Source: a virus
Virus record (IMG/VR): IMGVR_UViG_3300042301_001317
Span: 1-31,484 of that record
Reading direction: 5' to 3' (one strand)
DNA: 31,484 nt
Shown here piece after piece: positions 23,677 through 31,484 of the stretch; the first letter of the stretch is position 1, and every line of letters starts with the position of its first letter. Made by a program: the position numbers and the translations under genes. The notes under the pieces are model-generated. The model did not search any database. It worked only from the letters and a program-made list of their open reading frames with translations, and was not told the DNA's origin.

Positions 23677-24726
23677 TTAAGAGGTTGGATCCTCTGTAGA
23701 CGCAATGATGAAGTCTACGTCGTTATCAGCGTTATAGTCCAAGCTGCCAGGAACGTTATAAGCTGTAGTTGAACCTTCTGACGCAAAGTCAGTGACCGCG
23801 CGTGAGTTTGTAGGTACTAGAGCTGTTCCAGTATCTGCAGCAGAAGTGATTGTTCCACTTGTTGCTGTTGTGTATGTGAAGGTTGTTGTTGTTGGTACAG
23901 TTGTGATTGTGTATGTACCATGCAAAGGAGCATTTCCGTTTGTACCGGAGATTGTTACTGTATCACCAACCTCAAAGGTGTGAGCCGTTGAGGTAGTGAT
24001 TGTAGCAGTCGTGCCAGTACGCTGTGAGTTAGAGATTGTCTTTGAGATATCTCCGTGCCATGTGTAGAAGCCCTTGCGGCCTGTTGGAGCCCAAGCATTG
24101 CGAGCATATGAGTATGGGCGCTCTGTTGCAACTGGGAATTCCCAGCGATCATCTAAGCCCATTGAGAATGCTGTGTTGCCAAGTCCGTAACCTTCGAATG
24201 TATTTGCAAGCAAACCATTCTCAATTACGCGGTCGCCTGAAAGGCGAAGTTTTGCGTATGGGAATACCCAGTGGAAGTAAGGAAGTGTTGCTGCCTTCTT
24301 GCCGTCAATGATTGCGTGTGACCATGTCTCAATAGCAACACCGTTACCTGCAGGATCATCACCTGTTGCAGGAGAAGACCAACCAACAGATTTGCGATCT
24401 GGTGTAGCAAATGTTCCAAGGTTCTTACGAAGCAATAGACCGCCTGAAAGAAGCTGCGTTAATTCTGTATCTGGCTCGCAGATTGCAAGTTCCATTGTGA
24501 TACGCTTTAGCGTATCTGGAGACTTGTATGTTACGCAGACAGCGCCGTTAGCGCCTTTTTCTGTAATTTCATCGCCTTCTTCATATTCTGGTGTGAATGA
24601 AAGACGCATGAATGCAGATGTTGTGTAGCTGTCGCCAGGCTCATTTAGGAGGTTACCAGACGCGTCAAGTCGAGTTACTCGAATTGAGACGCCCTGAATA
24701 CTGGCGGCGTATTCTTGAGTTGCCAT
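23677..24726 (-). CDS. Major tail (tube) protein
   Basis: 349 residues. The N-terminal two thirds match the pattern of actinophage tail tube proteins: SIQGVSIRVTRLDASGNLL, SFTPEYEEGDEITEKGANG, CVTYKSPDTLKRITMELAIC, and a later LDDRWEFPV. A module at 228-304 shared with adaptor, distal tail and hub proteins is added near the C-terminus, so each subunit would present it on the tail surface. A ribosome site AAGGAG precedes ATG 24724-24726. A strong hairpin follows the gene. It lies before the adaptor gene rather than just before the chaperones, which is not the usual lambda-like order. Confidence 0.85.
   Translation of the reverse strand: MATQEYAASIQGVSIRVTRLDASGNLLNEPGDSYTTSAFMRLSFTPEYEEGDEITEKGANGAVCVTYKSPDTLKRITMELAICEPDTELTQLLSGGLLLRKNLGTFATPDRKSVGWSSPATGDDPAGNGVAIETWSHAIIDGKKAATLPYFHWVFPYAKLRLSGDRVIENGLLANTFEGYGLGNTAFSMGLDDRWEFPVATERPYSYARNAWAPTGRKGFYTWHGDISKTISNSQRTGTTATITTSTAHTFEVGDTVTISGTNGNAPLHGTYTITTVPTTTTFTYTTATSGTITSAADTGTALVPTNSRAVTDFASEGSTTAYNVPGSLDYNADNDVDFIIASTEDPTS
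23815..24045 (-). repeat. Shared beta module, copy in major tail protein
   Basis: Residues 228-304. Landmarks: TITTSTAHTF, GDTVTISG, GTYTITTVPTTTTFTY. Confidence 0.75.
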
Positions 24727-24779
24727 TGTTTGTTTTTCTCCTTATTTTTGATGTATAACTGTCTGCTAATACGTATATT

Positions 24780-25658
24780 TTACGCGGTTAGATCGATCCT
24801 GACTGCTGCGTGAACAGACGAGTCAAAGTATACTGCTGCCGGGCGGATTGCCTTAAGAAGCATGTTGTTCGCGTTGCCTGATACGTCATAGCCTTGGGCT
24901 AGGTTATCGTTGACAACGTCAATATCGCCAAGAATGACCCTGACGTCTCCTGTCGCGTACATCCATTTGTTTGTCGCGCTTGGTGTTTCCGTGGCGTCTG
25001 CCGCGTCGGTTGGACCTGCCCCTGAGTAGCCAGAACCAATCACTATAGGAGTTCCACCAACAGTTCTAAGGAAGGTGTCACTGCTGCCAGTTGAAGGGTA
25101 GACTAGATTAGAGCTTGCAACAAGCGCCGCAACGTCGCGTGTCATGTGAATGACTCCTTGGATTCCGCACGCTGAAGATTCTCCAATTGTCTGCTCAAGA
25201 AGCGCTAGTGCGCGACGAGCGGATAATGCTGTACCTGAGTTAAGTATCGTAGCGGCAGGATCTACTAGTGCTCGATTTGCATGGCTAGCGCCAATGCGAA
25301 CTGCACCGTCCCACAGCTCTGTTTCAAGAGCTTTTTGCGTAATACACTCTAACTGACGCTTAAGTCTTTCAATATGGTCTATACCAAGTAGACCTAGAGT
25401 TGAGCGATAGTCCTCAACCTCAACAAAAAATGGTTTAACTTCTAGATAACGAGCAGGTGTTGCGTTGCTTACAATTGTAGATGAAGTTGTGTCTGTATCA
25501 TCCCAGTTTTTAGCGGAATATACTCCGCTGTCCCAGTACTGTGAAAAGCCGCGTACCCATTGATCTTCGTCTAAATTAGTCTGAGGTTTAACACAGCCAA
25601 GTAGACCAAAATTAGCACCCACAATCTCAGGTGCTTCAAATACTCCCGTAAAGGCCAT
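24780..25658 (-). CDS. Second HK97-fold-like capsid protein (possible pentamer protein)
   Basis: 292 residues. The order of elements fits the HK97 capsid fold: a long spine-like helix (IERLKRQLECITQKALETEL), a P-domain helix (LSARRALALLEQTIG), GVIHMTRDVAALVAS, TVGGTPIVIGSGYSG, then WMYATGDVRVILGDI and a C-terminal strand HAAVRIDLTA. It has no N-terminal scaffold region. Some actinophages are annotated with separate hexamer and pentamer capsid proteins, and the position right after the major capsid gene fits that. A head-decoration or minor capsid role is the alternative. AGGAAG precedes ATG 25656-25658. Confidence 0.65.
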   Translation of the reverse strand: MAFTGVFEAPEIVGANFGLLGCVKPQTNLDEDQWVRGFSQYWDSGVYSAKNWDDTDTTSSTIVSNATPARYLEVKPFFVEVEDYRSTLGLLGIDHIERLKRQLECITQKALETELWDGAVRIGASHANRALVDPAATILNSGTALSARRALALLEQTIGESSACGIQGVIHMTRDVAALVASSNLVYPSTGSSDTFLRTVGGTPIVIGSGYSGAGPTDAADATETPSATNKWMYATGDVRVILGDIDVVNDNLAQGYDVSGNANNMLLKAIRPAAVYFDSSVHAAVRIDLTA

Positions 25659-25713
25659 CTTGAATGTACTTCCTAACTTAAAAGTTGGTTTTAGCTATGT
25701 TGTTCTTCGTATC

Positions 25714-25739
25714 GGGAGCGCCCATTGCTGAGCGCTCCC
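25714..25739 (-). terminator. 8-bp GC-rich hairpin after the major capsid gene, no U-tract
   Basis: Perfect arms GGGAGCGC and GCGCTCCC with a 10-base loop. What follows is GATACGAAG, with no U-run, so intrinsic termination would be weak. It may protect the 3' end of the capsid message or pause transcription. Confidence 0.55.
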
Positions 25740-25757
25740 TCCACGACTTATCGAATT

Positions 25758-27746
25758 TTAGTATTCGACTGTAGCTGCTGTTGCGCCACCAAGTAGGTCG
25801 CGTAGTGCAGAAGCTGTACCGTTTACGTTGATTGTTGATGTCACCTTGAGAGATTCAACGCCAACCTTTGCAACGTTCTCGAAGGTTTCAACGAACATCT
25901 TGTAGTCGTTTGTACCAACGAGTGTTGAGTCACGGATAATTCCGAGATCCATTGTACCGCCGTCAAGGAACAAGAATGAACCTTCAGCGAACATGTACCA
26001 GATGAATGTATCTGGGAACTCGTTCATTGCGCCAGTGTCTTGAGCAGCAAATGCTGCTGTTCCACCAGCGATGTCGAGTGAGTAGCATACGTTGATACCA
26101 CGTGATGCAATGTAGCCTTCGATCTCTGCATATGCATTGAGAGTTGAATCTCCAGGCATTGATAGAGTTAAGTCAGCAGCCATTGCGTCCTTGATCCACG
26201 CTGGCATGATAACGCGAAGTGGCGCATCTGCATCTAGGCGGTGACGTGAACGGTATGCTGTTGCAGCGCGGCCAAGCTGGACTAGGAAGTCACGAGCAAG
26301 ACCAACAACAGATGTTGATGTAACAGCTGTTGATGCTGTGCCGATCTTTGTTAGAAGGTTGCCTTCAGCCTCGCGTGCATGCTGGATTAGACCAAGCTCG
26401 TTGTGACGAGCGATCAATTCAGGATATGCACGTGTTAGAAGGTTACCAAACTGTAGCTGTAGTGTTACAGCGTCTGTTGAGACTGTTGTCTCAGATGCTG
26501 CTGCTACAGTCAAGCTTAGCTTAGCTGATGGTGATGGTGTTTCTGCTGAATCGTTTGCAGCAGTCCAGATGCCCACGGCTGAGCCGTAGTCAGATAGAAC
26601 TGGTGGAACGATGTAGCGGATACCGCCACGATCTGCTTGGAAACGAGGTAGGCAATCGCGAACTGGGCGTACTGCTGTGCCAAGACCGAAGATGTCGTAC
26701 TTAGTTTCGAATGGAGCCTGGTGTCCGCCAGATGCAACAAGTGCCTCTGGGCCGACTACAGATTGGATCTTGTTCCAGTTAGCTTCTGCATCCTGCGTAA
26801 GAGTGCGCTCTTCTGGGAACTTAGTGGTGACAGAAGCAACGATGTGCTGCTCTCCATCTCCACCATTTACACGACGTAGTGTGTGGATACGCTTTGCCAT
26901 TGCTTCGGCAACTCCACTCATATCGTCAATTGAACTGCCAGCTGTGTAGCCAGGAATGTCAGCGCCAGCAGTGATTGCCACTGCAGCAGCTGATACCTGA
27001 GCAACAGGGCGGCGATCAGCTGGAGCTTCGATTAAAGCGTCCAACTCGTTGTTTGCGGCGGCGGTCACTGGTGCCTCCTGATCTTCCTGCGCGATTGGCG
27101 CTTCGATTGTTTCTGGTTCTGTTGATGGTACCTCTTCTTCAACTGACGCTACAACTGCTTCTTCAGCAGGTGCTTCTGCGACAACCTCAGGTTCGGTCGA
27201 TTCTGTTAGTACTTCTTCTACTGTTGAAAGCTCAGCTTGTGGAGTTGCCTCGACTGTTGCTTCTGCAGCAGCTTCGACCTCTACAGCAGCCTCAGCTGCT
27301 GGTTCAGTCTCAGTTGTTTCTGTTGGTTCTACTGAGGTTGAAAGCTCAGATCCTGTTTCCACAGATGTTGACGCTGCCATAGGCATTTCCTTTTTCTCTT
27401 CTTCAGGAGCCTCTTCAGGCTTCTCTTCAGTTTCAACAGGAGCTTCTTCAGCAGGCATTTCGCCTTCTGGAGCATCTTCTGCAGGAGCATCTTCTTGGCC
27501 TTTAACACGCATTGCTGCTTCTGCAGCACGTGCTGCAAGCTCTTCAGCTGCAGCTGCGCGACCCTTGATTTCACCGCGAACGGTGTCAAGCATATCGGCT
27601 AGTGATGTCATGGCGTCTACTGTCTGAGGGGTAGGATCTTCCTTCTCAACCGTTTCAAACTCATTGACGATGGCTGTCTGTAGATCTCCGAGTTGTTCCT
27701 CGTTGAGCTCAGTCAGGGTGTCAAGCATTGTTTTAATTTGGTCCAC
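25758..27746 (-). CDS. Major capsid protein with long acidic N-terminal scaffold region
   Basis: 662 residues. Residues 1-80 form a helical, coiled-coil-like segment; about 84-245 is a Glu/Ala/Pro/Thr-rich acidic linker with PAEEAP-type units; from about 265 the HK97-type capsid begins (FEERTL-like E-loop near EERTLTQDAEANWNK, spine helix, PLRVIMPAWIKDAMAADLT in the P-domain, WYMFAEGSFLFLDGG near the end). The N-terminal part probably serves as a fused scaffold (delta domain) removed by the upstream protease. Start GTG 27744-27746 has GAGGAGG 4 bases upstream. A structured leader precedes it and a hairpin follows. Confidence 0.9.
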   Translation of the reverse strand: MDQIKTMLDTLTELNEEQLGDLQTAIVNEFETVEKEDPTPQTVDAMTSLADMLDTVRGEIKGRAAAAEELAARAAEAAMRVKGQEDAPAEDAPEGEMPAEEAPVETEEKPEEAPEEEKKEMPMAASTSVETGSELSTSVEPTETTETEPAAEAAVEVEAAAEATVEATPQAELSTVEEVLTESTEPEVVAEAPAEEAVVASVEEEVPSTEPETIEAPIAQEDQEAPVTAAANNELDALIEAPADRRPVAQVSAAAVAITAGADIPGYTAGSSIDDMSGVAEAMAKRIHTLRRVNGGDGEQHIVASVTTKFPEERTLTQDAEANWNKIQSVVGPEALVASGGHQAPFETKYDIFGLGTAVRPVRDCLPRFQADRGGIRYIVPPVLSDYGSAVGIWTAANDSAETPSPSAKLSLTVAAASETTVSTDAVTLQLQFGNLLTRAYPELIARHNELGLIQHAREAEGNLLTKIGTASTAVTSTSVVGLARDFLVQLGRAATAYRSRHRLDADAPLRVIMPAWIKDAMAADLTLSMPGDSTLNAYAEIEGYIASRGINVCYSLDIAGGTAAFAAQDTGAMNEFPDTFIWYMFAEGSFLFLDGGTMDLGIIRDSTLVGTNDYKMFVETFENVAKVGVESLKVTSTINVNGTASALRDLLGGATAATVEY

Positions 27747-27769
27747 TGTCCCTCCTCTGGGCCAGTCAT

Positions 27770-27803
27770 GATGAACAAGATTAGTTAGTTCATCTCGCTA
27801 ATC
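27770..27803 (-). promoter_or_regulatory. Interleaved inverted repeats (possible H-type pseudoknot) before the capsid gene
   Basis: On the minus strand GATTAG (27798-27803) can pair with CTAATC (27779-27784), and GATGAAC (27788-27794) with GTTCATC (27770-27776). The pairs interleave, giving either an H-type pseudoknot with loops of 3, 3 and 2 bases or two exclusive hairpins. It ends 12 bases before the capsid ribosome site. The last loop is short for a pseudoknot. Confidence 0.45.
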
Positions 27804-27848
27804 AGTCAAGGCCGAGGGACTTAGACGCGGTTGCGTTAAGGCACTCCA

Positions 27849-27880
27849 CCTAGATTGAATAATACATTATATTTTCTAGG
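27849..27880 (-). promoter_or_regulatory. TATAAT box inside an inverted repeat before the capsid gene
   Basis: The minus strand reads CCTAGA, then AT-rich sequence with a perfect TATAAT (27866-27871), then TCTAGG, so a -10 candidate sits between 6-bp inverted arms. The protease stop codon (27876-27878) lies in the first arm. No good -35 is seen. It may be a capsid promoter with a bound regulator. Confidence 0.4.
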
Positions 27881-30800
27881 TTAATAGTCGAAGAAGTTTA
27901 CTTAACTCAGAGGAAATCTCCTGTTGAGTAAAGTAGTCTCCACCCGACATAAAGGACCGTAAGCCCACGGTTGCCTCTTCAGCGTCTTTTGCACCGATCT
28001 TGTCTGTCACTCGTGACAGCATATCGTCCATAAGATTTTTTAAAGCTGGAGGAAGATCACTATAGCGAACCTTCTCCGTTTCACTCCCAAACGGTAGGGG
28101 AAGGTTAGCAATAACCTCACCTAGAGCTTTTGCCGAGGAGCGAACATTTTCTATTGCCTGTGGGTTTAGGGCTCCAGCGTCTAGTCTGTCTACGATACCG
28201 ATAACATCGTTGGCAGCCTTAGCTGCATCTTGATAGTTACCAACCTCGTTAAGCTGCTCTGCCTCAGATACCTTTTGTACTACATCCTGTAATCCTGCGT
28301 CACCAAGATCCTGCTTGATACGCGCTAGAACTACACGAAACTTACCTTTTTCATCACGCGGTTGAGTGTCAGGTGTGTATTTACCCTGCTCTTGAGTCTC
28401 AACCGCTAATGTTTTTCCCATATCATCGCCTAGCTTGGCAGAAAACTGGGCTAGACGTGAACGAAGATCTTCAACGTCCTCGTCTACCGTAGAGAGTGAT
28501 TTCCAGTTTTCCGGGATGAGATCTGGGCGATCAAACTTACGAGCCATCTTTGAGATGTGGCGACGAACAGCTGCTCTGTTTCCAGGCTTAGCACGACCGT
28601 ACGCTTGGATTGAATCCTTTAGGGAATCAAGGTTAGTAATAGGGAACGAACCGTCTGGAAGAGCCTTGCCTTCCTTGGCTAGCTTCTGACGCTTTTCGCG
28701 TGAGATATATCCAAAGTTATCCTCATACTTAGGAGCACCGTAGATACGAGCGTAGGCTTCAGCAGCCTTAATTGAAAGCTGAGCTTCCTTCTCTTCACGA
28801 ACTTCGGTAAACCTTGCCTTTGCGACATCCGCTTTTGCAGAAAGTTGCGCATTTTCTAACTGCTCCAGTTTTTCAATTCTAGAGCTTAATTCTGTGACCG
28901 GATCTGACTTCATGCGTGCAAGTACCTGGGCACCTGCCGCAACCAATGCCATAACCGCGCCTGAGGCTACACGAGCCCGTGCGATAGGGAACCCTGGAAC
29001 GTTCACCTGACATACGGCAACGAGCTCAAGTTGTCCCTTGATTGGACGCCAGTCGCCAGAAGGTGCAGACGCACGAAGCGCGCGAACCTGCTCTGGAGAT
29101 GTGCCTGGGCGAAGAGCGCCAGAGACCCAGATACCGAAGGCATCTTCTCCAGCGTGAACATCTGCGATTGCGGAGCCTGTATCGTCATAATGACGAGCAG
29201 CCTCAGATGCTGATGCTTCTAGTGAGGCGTGGCCTCCTGCTAATGTTAATTGACCTACAGGAATATCTGTATTGTCATCTGTACGAACAACTCCTGTGTG
29301 GAAGTAGGCGTACTTGCTCTTTGAGCGCGGTGGACGGGTTCCAAAGGACATTCCGATATGGTCAACATGCCACGCGGCGATGTGCCCAAACACGCGACCG
29401 TCTTCATCTACTGTCAAAGGCGTTGCCTGACGTAGTTTAGGATTGTCAAACCATGAGCGCGGAGGTGTGACTGGTATAGATCCAGCAACTAGCCCACACG
29501 CAACGATAGCTGACGCTTCTACCGGATCCATTTCATCTGCGTATACTCCGTCTGGAATAACCACGATGTCCTCCTGTTTCTTGTCATTATTGACAAGGTA
29601 GATTTGGCACTCTTGAAATGCCGGTTTAGGCACTAGAGTTACCGCCATGACACGCGCATGAGTAATCATGAGCTTGTCGGTTCCAATTTTACCAGCATCT
29701 TCATCTTCAGATAATTCAGCTGTGTGCTGACTTGCCTCAAATTGATCCAAGTCAGCGGAAACACCACGGATAAAGCCTTCACGCACGAGGCGCTCAGCTT
29801 CCTGTCCGTAGGCACCCGAGTCAAAGACTCCGGTGGCATTTCCAATACCATTTTCAGTGCGTTCCATGAAATCAATGCGGCCAACTACGACCGATCCATT
29901 GTGGCCTTCGTCTGTCTTGATCTGCCACATCAAAGGAAGTGGAAGCTCACGAATCTCAATCGCGCCCTTCTTGAATTTACGACCGTCACCTGATTCAAGA
30001 TCTTCAGGGATAACAAGAGGGATTCTAAATGCTCCGCCGTCTACTGGGATAATCTCTGCGCCTGCAGTGATAACCCGCGAACGAGCATCTGCTGCTCTTG
30101 CCGATAGAGTTGAAGCTGCTAATACATCTTCATATGAGTTGATACCGTCGATGGCAAATGCTCCTTTTTTCATCCCCGGGTTATTTTTATCTCCAGGCCA
30201 CATACCTGTTACTTCGTGGTGGCGTAGGGAACAATATCCCTTAGCTCGTGGACCCATGTACTTCTTTAGGTTTCTATAGCAACGTGTCCAATCGCCAGGT
30301 GTGTTCCAGCGAATCTTTAGCGCGCCTTTCCCTACAGTCCAGTAGCGGCGAAGTGTTTCAGCGTTTCCGCGGTTTCTGTCTGCACCACCAGCAGCGGTCA
30401 TCACCATGACGTTTCCATTAGCGCCCCATAGAACTGTAATAATCTCGGAGTCGCTGTATCCAGAAGATACTAGAGGAATGATACCGTCAACCTGCTCGAT
30501 AACACTCTTTAGAGATTCTCCGTCTAGTGGGACTACCGGTGGAGGAGTTGGAGAGTTAAGATCCGCTAGGATAGCTTCTTCACGAGTCCACTTGTTATCC
30601 TTGCGGATATATGTCATAGGGTCTGTAGAGGTAGAGCTTGCAGGTACGAGTGACACGAGCTCTAGCACCGCGCCTGGATCATCTTGAGAAACAATAGCAA
30701 AGAACAAAGGCTGAACGTCGCTGTTAGCAGGTGTTACTTCCTTAGACTTACCAGCTTTTTCCGCGCTACCACGAATAATTGGCTGGTAGTACATCTTGTT

Positions 30801-31484
30801 TGGGTAGTAGTACTTGCCGTCAGATCCTTGAACCTTCTTGTTTAAGAATGGCTCTAGCAGTGGATGCTTGTACGGGTCAAACTCTAATTTAGCTCCAGTT
30901 AACTCTTCAAGTTCAGTTAGATACGCTGGCTTTTGAATATTCGGAAGTTGATCTTTTCCAGTAATTGTTTTAACAGGCTTAGGCGCATCTGGTACAGAAG
31001 TCTTTGCTGGATTAAATGCATCTCGCTGTGACTTAACCCACGCAGGCCAGTCACCCATCATCTTTCCAAGATCTTCAGGCGATAGGGCTGGAAGAGTTCC
31101 AGGTATTCTTGCGTTAGGACGGTCAATAGGAACTCTTGGCTCACCAAGAATTCCTGATGTATCTAATCCTTCAAATTCAATTGGCGCCTGCGTTGAGGAC
31201 GTAGGCGCGGCGGTAACCTCTGATTCCGTTGCGTTAGCTGGAACATCAACTACGCTGCCAGAATCAAGCTGAACACGCACGCTTTGTCTTGCAGGATCAA
31301 GGGCAATAATGTTTCCTGTACCTTTTTCAGTGTCTCCACCGATAACTACGCGTGAGCCAACCTTTGAAAACTTTCCGGTCTTATCGCGTACTTGTTTTTG
31401 TGCGTTTTGCGCACGTTCTTCAGGAGTGTAGTTTCCATCTCCTGGAACTGGAGCGTCCGCCGCGGCGGTAACAACTCTGTCAAT
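27876..31484 (-). CDS. Capsid maturation protease, multidomain, partial at right edge
   Basis: The frame is open to the window edge, giving at least 1202 residues; GTG 31278-31280 is not a credible start. Numbering from the first visible codon: a YTPEERAQ and RDKTGKF segment (19-39); a GALKIRW, NTPGDWTRC and GYCSLRHH region (about 387-423); a prohead protease-like domain (about 470-630) with GHNGSVVVGRID (candidate His528) and RGVSADLD (candidate Ser576), as in S78-type proteases; a further domain with GHIAAWHV and AGEDAFGIWVSGALRPG (about 690-837); a coiled coil (863-913); and a DUF6582-like part (about 923-1003) ending IPENW. It precedes the major capsid gene, whose scaffold region it probably cleaves. 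The full 5' end may include portal-like or MuF-like sequence. Confidence 0.8.
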   Translation of the reverse strand: MDRVVTAAADAPVPGDGNYTPEERAQNAQKQVRDKTGKFSKVGSRVVIGGDTEKGTGNIIALDPARQSVRVQLDSGSVVDVPANATESEVTAAPTSSTQAPIEFEGLDTSGILGEPRVPIDRPNARIPGTLPALSPEDLGKMMGDWPAWVKSQRDAFNPAKTSVPDAPKPVKTITGKDQLPNIQKPAYLTELEELTGAKLEFDPYKHPLLEPFLNKKVQGSDGKYYYPNKMYYQPIIRGSAEKAGKSKEVTPANSDVQPLFFAIVSQDDPGAVLELVSLVPASSTSTDPMTYIRKDNKWTREEAILADLNSPTPPPVVPLDGESLKSVIEQVDGIIPLVSSGYSDSEIITVLWGANGNVMVMTAAGGADRNRGNAETLRRYWTVGKGALKIRWNTPGDWTRCYRNLKKYMGPRAKGYCSLRHHEVTGMWPGDKNNPGMKKGAFAIDGINSYEDVLAASTLSARAADARSRVITAGAEIIPVDGGAFRIPLVIPEDLESGDGRKFKKGAIEIRELPLPLMWQIKTDEGHNGSVVVGRIDFMERTENGIGNATGVFDSGAYGQEAERLVREGFIRGVSADLDQFEASQHTAELSEDEDAGKIGTDKLMITHARVMAVTLVPKPAFQECQIYLVNNDKKQEDIVVIPDGVYADEMDPVEASAIVACGLVAGSIPVTPPRSWFDNPKLRQATPLTVDEDGRVFGHIAAWHVDHIGMSFGTRPPRSKSKYAYFHTGVVRTDDNTDIPVGQLTLAGGHASLEASASEAARHYDDTGSAIADVHAGEDAFGIWVSGALRPGTSPEQVRALRASAPSGDWRPIKGQLELVAVCQVNVPGFPIARARVASGAVMALVAAGAQVLARMKSDPVTELSSRIEKLEQLENAQLSAKADVAKARFTEVREEKEAQLSIKAAEAYARIYGAPKYEDNFGYISREKRQKLAKEGKALPDGSFPITNLDSLKDSIQAYGRAKPGNRAAVRRHISKMARKFDRPDLIPENWKSLSTVDEDVEDLRSRLAQFSAKLGDDMGKTLAVETQEQGKYTPDTQPRDEKGKFRVVLARIKQDLGDAGLQDVVQKVSEAEQLNEVGNYQDAAKAANDVIGIVDRLDAGALNPQAIENVRSSAKALGEVIANLPLPFGSETEKVRYSDLPPALKNLMDDMLSRVTDKIGAKDAEEATVGLRSFMSGGDYFTQQEISSELSKLLRLLT

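Noticed and set aside
25714-25739. Standard rho-independent terminator after the capsid gene
   Set aside because: No U-tract follows the stem, so I record it as a weak terminator or stability hairpin only.
26975-27382. Plus-strand Leu-rich open frame that looks membrane-like
   Set aside because: It is the antisense of the Glu/Ala-rich capsid linker; its Leu and Gln content is an artefact of that repeat.
31278-31280. GTG start of the protease gene
   Set aside because: No ribosome site precedes it and the same frame is open with protein-like sequence for 68 more codons to the window edge, so the gene is cut at its 5' end.

Overview
The window is a piece of a tailed double-stranded DNA phage with a long, flexible-tail (siphovirus) plan. 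Every gene I accept lies on the minus strand, so it reads from about 31484 down to 1. No stretch longer than about 130 bases lacks a gene. The capsid, protease, tail tube and tail chaperone proteins look like families typical of actinobacteriophages, but hand-checked lines are only about 38-47% G+C, well below most cultured actinophages. A phage of a low-GC aquatic actinobacterium (for example the freshwater Nanopelagicales) is my inference; nothing here names the host.

Region 1 (31484-20491) holds head and neck genes. A very large capsid maturation protease gene runs off the right edge. It is followed by a major capsid protein with a long acidic N-terminal scaffold region, a second HK97-like capsid protein, the major tail protein, a head-tail adaptor, a tail-terminator candidate, an HK97 gp10-like protein and two tail assembly chaperone frames positioned for a -1 ribosomal frameshift. 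Region 2 (20459-10209) holds the tape measure, a distal tail protein with a lectin-like N-terminus, the tail hub and two repeat-rich tail-tip or fibre proteins. The same small beta module recurs in four of these virion proteins.

Region 3 (10206-9029) carries four small genes of unknown function. Region 4 (8981-5441) looks like a base-modification and nucleotide block: a dNMP kinase with an extra C-terminal domain, a thymidylate-synthase-family enzyme whose base-selecting Asn is Asp, a GT-A type glycosyltransferase, a small protein and a dCMP deaminase. Most of these genes overlap by a few bases. The Asp substitution is the hallmark of enzymes acting on dCMP rather than dUMP, so the block may make 5-hydroxymethyl-dCMP, phosphorylate it and glycosylate it in DNA, as T4 does with unrelated transferases. 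This is the most interesting system in the window.

Region 5 (5451-1) is for replication and recombination: a family A DNA polymerase with proofreading domain, a RuvC-like nuclease, an SNF2-type helicase, a Cas4-like nuclease and the start of a RecA-like (Sak4-type) ATPase cut by the left edge.

Non-coding signals include hairpins after the major capsid and major tail genes, a possible pseudoknot just before the capsid gene, an 18-base palindrome before the tail chaperone, and extended -10 promoter candidates before the kinase and before a small-gene block. No terminase, portal, lysis gene, integrase, tRNA or CRISPR array was recognised.
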